The position numbers and the translations under genes are program-made. From the NCBI GenBank assembly GCA_016795505.1, contig JAEUHH010000011.1, forward strand, positions 26,460 through 90,459: a stretch of 64,000 nucleotides of DNA, written 5' to 3'. The DNA is from Verrucomicrobiales bacterium (GTDB lineage Bacteria; Verrucomicrobiota; Verrucomicrobiia; Verrucomicrobiales; DEV007). Of the stretch, positions 55,401 to 61,400 are shown piece by piece (position 1 is the first letter of the stretch; the number at the start of each line of letters is the position of its first letter). The notes beneath the pieces were generated by a model. That model saw nothing but the letters and a program-made list of their open reading frames with translations. It did no database searches and had not been told where the DNA came from.

Positions 55401-58400
55401 CTGGAACCCTTTCGGTGATCGCGGGCACCACCCTGAGCGCACCAGGCACCGGTCAGATCAAGATCGACGCCGCCGGGGAGATCGTCGTCAGCGGCACCGT
55501 CGACGCGGGCAGTGGCCTGATCGACATCGACGCCAACAATGACGACGACGGCAGCGTGCAGCGCTTCGCAATGGGCGCGGATGGGAAACTGACCACCCTG
55601 AGCACGGCGGCCAATTCGGTCGACATCCGGGTTGGCAACAGTTCCGGGTCCATGACGATCCGGGAGATCGCGACCTCGGGCGGCGTTTCACTCGACATGA
55701 ACGGCAGCGGCGGTTTGGTCACGAACAACGCGACCACTTCGGGTATCGGCATCGTCGCTGATGGCGATGTGGTGTTGAACAGCGAGAACTCGATGTCTCT
55801 CTCCGGAGACATCGATGCAGGCGCCGGAACCATCACCATTCTGGCCAATACCGATGGTGCGGGCAACGAAAGCCTCTCGATCATCAACGGAACGGACATC
55901 TCCACGGACAGCACCAGCGCCTCTGCCATCGTCGTCAGGGCCAATGTGTCCGGCGGAGGCACGAGTGACGAAGGAGACATCGTCATCGCCACTGTCGGCG
56001 GATCGTTTACCACCGGAAACGGCGGCCAGGTAACCATCTCCACGGTTTCGGGTTCGGCGGCCAACGGGGCGAATCTAACCATCGGCAGCAATGTCAGCGG
56101 GGATTCGGTGACATTCAATGTGGGCACCAACGGCTTGGTGTTGATCGAATCCGAGGACACGCTCTCCATCGACCGGGGCACCACCCTCAACGTAGTTGGA
56201 GGCGGGCGATTGATACTGAACGCCAACACCGACAATCTCGGCGCCAATTCCTTTAACATGATCGCCAGCACCCTGTTCGGGGATGCGACCATCGTGTCTG
56301 ACAGTGCCCACGCCGATGCCATCACCATCACGGTCGGAACCACCACAGGTGTCAGCAATCTGGTGGACATCTCACTCACCAATGGCGGTGGACTCTCTGT
56401 CTCCCAGACGGGCGGCGAGGTCATCGTCGACACCCTGGGCTTGGTCGACGCCATCGGAGCAGGTGACGTCTCGATTTCCTCCACTGGCAGCGTGACCATC
56501 AACGGCACGGTGGACGCCGGCGCGGGCCTGATCGACATCAACGCCAATACCGACAATGACGGTGGCACCGATGACTTCGACATGGGAGTCGACGGCAAAC
56601 TGGCCACGACGAGTACCGCCGCCAACTCCGTCTCGATCTTCATGGGTGACACCACTGGTGTCCAAACGATCCGTGAGATCACGACCTTGGGCGGTGTCAT
56701 CATCGACTCCGATGGCGATGCCAGTTCGATCCTCTTCACCAATGCTGCCCTTTCCGGAGTCGGCGTCGTCGCCACCGGCGCGGGCAATGTTACCGTGGAC
56801 AGCGAGGGTGGCATCACCGTTTCCGGATCGATCAACGCCGGCAGCGGCCTGATCGACTTTTTTGCCAACAGCGATGAAACCGGCACACAAAGCCTCTCGA
56901 TCACCAATGCCGCGGCGCTGACCACCAGCAATTCCACCGATTCTGCCATCCGCGTGCGGGTGAATATCCCCGGCAGCGGGGTATTGGACGAAGGCGACGT
57001 CCTCATCAATACCGTGGGCGGCTCCTTCACCACCGGAAACGGTGGTCGGGTCACCATCTCCACCATTTCGGGCTCGGCAGAGGCTGACCCTGCCAATCTC
57101 ACCTTCGGCGATGGCACCGCGGACAGGAGCGTGACCTTCAATGTCGGGACCGACGGGGAAGTCGTGATCGAGTCCGAGGACAGCGTCACCATCCAACGCG
57201 GCACCACGCTGAACATCGTCGGCGGAGGACGACTCTTCATTGATGCAAACAGCGATGACCTCGGTGCTGGCATCTTCGACATGCAGGCCAGCCCGACTTT
57301 CGGCGACGCCACGATCATTTCCGACAGCGCCCATGCCGATGCGATCACCATCACCGTCGGTTCCACCACCGGAACCAGCAACCTGGCTGATATCTCGTTG
57401 ACGAGCGGAGGCGGACTTTCCGTCACTCAGACCGGAGGAGAAATCTTCGTCGAGACCCGGGGCGTGGTCACCGCCACCGGCGGCGGGTCGATTGATATCA
57501 ATGGCAGTGGCAGCGTGACGATCAATGGCACGTTGGACGCCGGCTCCGGACTCATCGTCATCGACGCCAATTCAGATGGCGATGGCAGCACCGATGATTT
57601 TGACATGGGTGCCGATGGCAAACTGACCACCACCAGCACCGCCGGCAACTCCGTCTCCATCACGGTCGGAAACTCTTCTGGCGGGAGCACGGTGCGCGAA
57701 CTGACGACCTCTGGTGGTGTCGTGATCGATGGCAATGGCGACACCCACAGCATCACCTTTGTCAATGCGACGACCAGCGGCATCGGTCTGGTGGCGACCG
57801 GCCCCGGCCAGGTCACCATCAACAACCAAGGCTCCATCTTGCTAAACGGAACCATCGACGCCGGCTCAGGCACCATCGACATCGATGCGAACAGCGATGG
57901 CACCGGTTCCCAGAGCATCACTCTGGCGGCCACCGCTGACCTGACGACCACCAACGGCAGCGCAAACGCCATCCACATTCAGGTCAACGATCCCGCGGTC
58001 GGCACCGGCACCGGTGATATCTCTCTAGCCGGTTCCCTGACCGACGGCGCAGGTGGGACGATCACCCTTTCCACGCGTTCTCTCGATGGAGGCAATGCCG
58101 CCAACATCACGATCGACAACACTTCTATCTCAGCCGGATTGGGTGGCTCCATCGTCATTGACTCCAACGATTCTGTGACCATTTCCGCGAGCCAGACGGT
58201 CACGGTCACCGGAGGCTCCAGCCTGTCGATCTTCGCGAACCGTGACGGCCTTTCCACCCAGGCATTCACGATGAGCGCCACCTCGGCGATCAGTTCCGAT
58301 TCGACCACCGCGTCCGCCGTCTCGATCGAAGTCAATCAGCCCGGCTCAGGTACAGCCGCCTCCACCATCGGCAACGTCACGGTGGGCTCCGGCGGTGGCA

Positions 58401-61400
58401 TTTCCATCGTCAATCACGGCAACTCGGTCTCGACACTCGCCACCACGACCCTCACCGCCACCAATGGCACCATCGACCTGCGGGGCACCAACCTCTCCCT
58501 CTCCGGCTCGGCCTCGGCCGTCGGTGGCGCAGTGACCATCGCTCGCTCGACCCTCGGCACCATCGGCGTCTTCGGAGCCACCGCCTTTGGCGACATGCAG
58601 ATCAGCCAGGCGGAACTCGACCGCATCACCGCCGGAACCTTGAACATCGGCGACCCCACCGCCGGGGACAGCCTGACCACTCTGGTTAGAGTAAACGCGG
58701 TGACCACCGTCGCCGGCGTCTCCGGCCTGACGCGGATCAACTCATTGAATGGCGCAGGCGCATCGGTTCAATTCCTCGGCGCGAATGCTTTCAACACCGT
58801 CGAAGCCAACGCCAACGACCTGATCGACGTGCAAGGCACCGCCTCGATCACCACCCAGACCGGCGGAGCCACCTTCTCGGCTGATGCCGACGGCAGCGGC
58901 GCAGGGAGCTTCCAGACGGCGGCAGGCTCCAGCATCAATACCGCCACGCCCGGCGCGCTCATCAGCGTCACGGCGGCCGACGCGGCCCTCAACGCGACCA
59001 GTAGCCTCAATGCCGGCAACGGAAACATCCTGCTGCGCCCGTCCACCAACGCCTCGACCATCGGACTCGGCGGCGGCAGCGGAGCCTTCAATCTGAGCGA
59101 CGCCGAACTGGCCACGCTGGCCTCCAACGGCACCGTCACCATCGGCCGCGCCGGCACCGGCTCGGGCGCGGTGGACATCGATGCCGTCGATTTGGGCACC
59201 GGCAACTATCACCTCGCTGTCCATGGCGGCCCCATCGCGGTCGAGGGGCTCGATCTCGATGACAAGAATGTCTCCCTCACGGCCAGCACCGGATCGATCA
59301 CCGACGGCGGCGGCACCATCGACATCACGGCCGATGCGGTGACGTTGATCGCCCAGAGCGGCTCCATCGGTGCCGGCGGAGCCGGCGCCCTCGACCTGCA
59401 GGCGACCAGCCTGAGCACGGACACGTCCACCTCGGGCGGCAGCCAGTATTTCAATGACGTCGACACCGTCGCCGTCGCCAACGTGCTGGCCGGTGCCGGC
59501 ATTTTCGAAATCAATGGTGGCGAGTTCGACTTGGCCTCCAACGTGGTCAGCGATGCCACGGCCATCGTGGTGGAGTCCACTGCCACGCTCGACGTCAATG
59601 GCGCTGCTGAAACGGTCGCCTCTGTCACCGTGAAAAACGGCGGCACCCTCAAAGGCACCGGATCCCTGATCGCTCCGGTCACCGTCGAAGCCGGCGGCAC
59701 TCTGACTCCCGGCCAAAGCCCCGGCATTGTCGCCACCGGCAATCTGGTCATCGACGGCGATTATGCAGTCGAAGTCGACGGCAACGCGGGCGCCGGAGCC
59801 GTCAACGGCCACGACCGCACCGACGTGACCGGCTCCGTGACGCTCAATGCGACCACTTCCACCCTGACCGTGGACATCACCGACCTGACCGGCGGCGAAC
59901 TCGTCGGCGGCACCGAACTGGTGATCATTTCCAACGACGGAGCCGATCCCGTTACCGGGGAATTCTCCAACTTCGCCGAGTCCGCCTTCGTCGGCATGGA
60001 TGTCGACGGCACCATGGATCTCATCATGACCTACCACGGTGGCGACGGCAACGATGTCGCCCTGAAGGTCGGTAATCTCACCACCCGAGTCTTCGTCGAC
60101 GGCTCGGGCAATCTCGTCATCGAGGACATCCACGACGCCACCAACGACCAACTCACCGTCGAGGTCGTGGGCGCCAATCTGGTCATCACCGAGGCCGACG
60201 GCGCGATCCTGATCGATGCCGAGGGTGCCCTCGACGGCATCACCGGCGACCTGACCAATCAGGTGACCGTCGCTCTGGCCAGCTTCACCGGGAATGTCAT
60301 CCTGCGCACTGGCGACGGCGATGATGCCGTGATCTTCGAGAACATGGACCTCACCGGCACTCGTGGCATCGTCGTCGAGGACGGCGCCGGCACTGACACC
60401 GTCACCTTCCAGACCGCCTCCAGCGAGCTGGCTGATGGCTCGGTCACCGTCCACGCCGACACCATCACAGTCAATGCGGCCATCGACACCAACGGCAATC
60501 CAATCGCCTTGACCGCCGACAACGACGTGGCAATCCAAGCCGCCCTCATCACCGACGGCGGCTCCGTGACCATCGCGGCCGATGACGACATCGACCTGTC
60601 GGCCACCGGCTCGATCGCCAGCAGCGGCGGCAACGTTACCCTCACGGCTGATGCTGATGGCTCCCTCGCGGGCGATGTCACGCTGGCTGCCGGTTCCTCC
60701 ATCGCCGCCGTCGGCGGCACCATCGACATCGACGGCGCCTCCGCCAGCGTCACCGGCCTGTCGAACCAGAACCTCATCACCATCGACGCCACCAATGGCG
60801 GCATCACCATCGACGGTGCCACCAGCACCAGCGGGATCGTCGCCACCGCGACCGGCACCCTCTCCGTGCTCGGCGCCGGCATCGACCTCACCGGCGGTGC
60901 GGGCGACGCCATCCTGACCTCGACTGGTGCCGACGTTTCCATCGCCGGCTCGGGCATCGCAACCGCCAACGGCGGCGGGACCACCCTCATCGCTGCGACC
61001 GATGTCACGATCAGCGGCAGCGGCATCGACGCCACCAACGGAACGGGTGGCGGAACCATCGACGCCACCGCGACCGCGGGCACCATCACCGTGGGAGGCT
61101 CCGGCCTGACCACCGATGGCGCCGGCACCATCGGCCTGGACGCCGGCAACGATGTCGCCATCAACGCCGCCGTCACCACCGGGGGCGGCGCCATCACCGT
61201 AAATGCCGATGAAGATCTGACCATCTCCGCGGCCGGCTCGGTATCCAGTTCCGGCGGCCTGATCACCCTCGCGGCTGATGCCGATGGCGATGCCAACGGC
61301 TCCGGCGGTGCGCTGACCATGACGAACGGATCGACGGTCGATGCCGGCAACGCCAACGTCGATCTCTCAGCCGATGAAGCCATCACGATCTCGGCTATCA

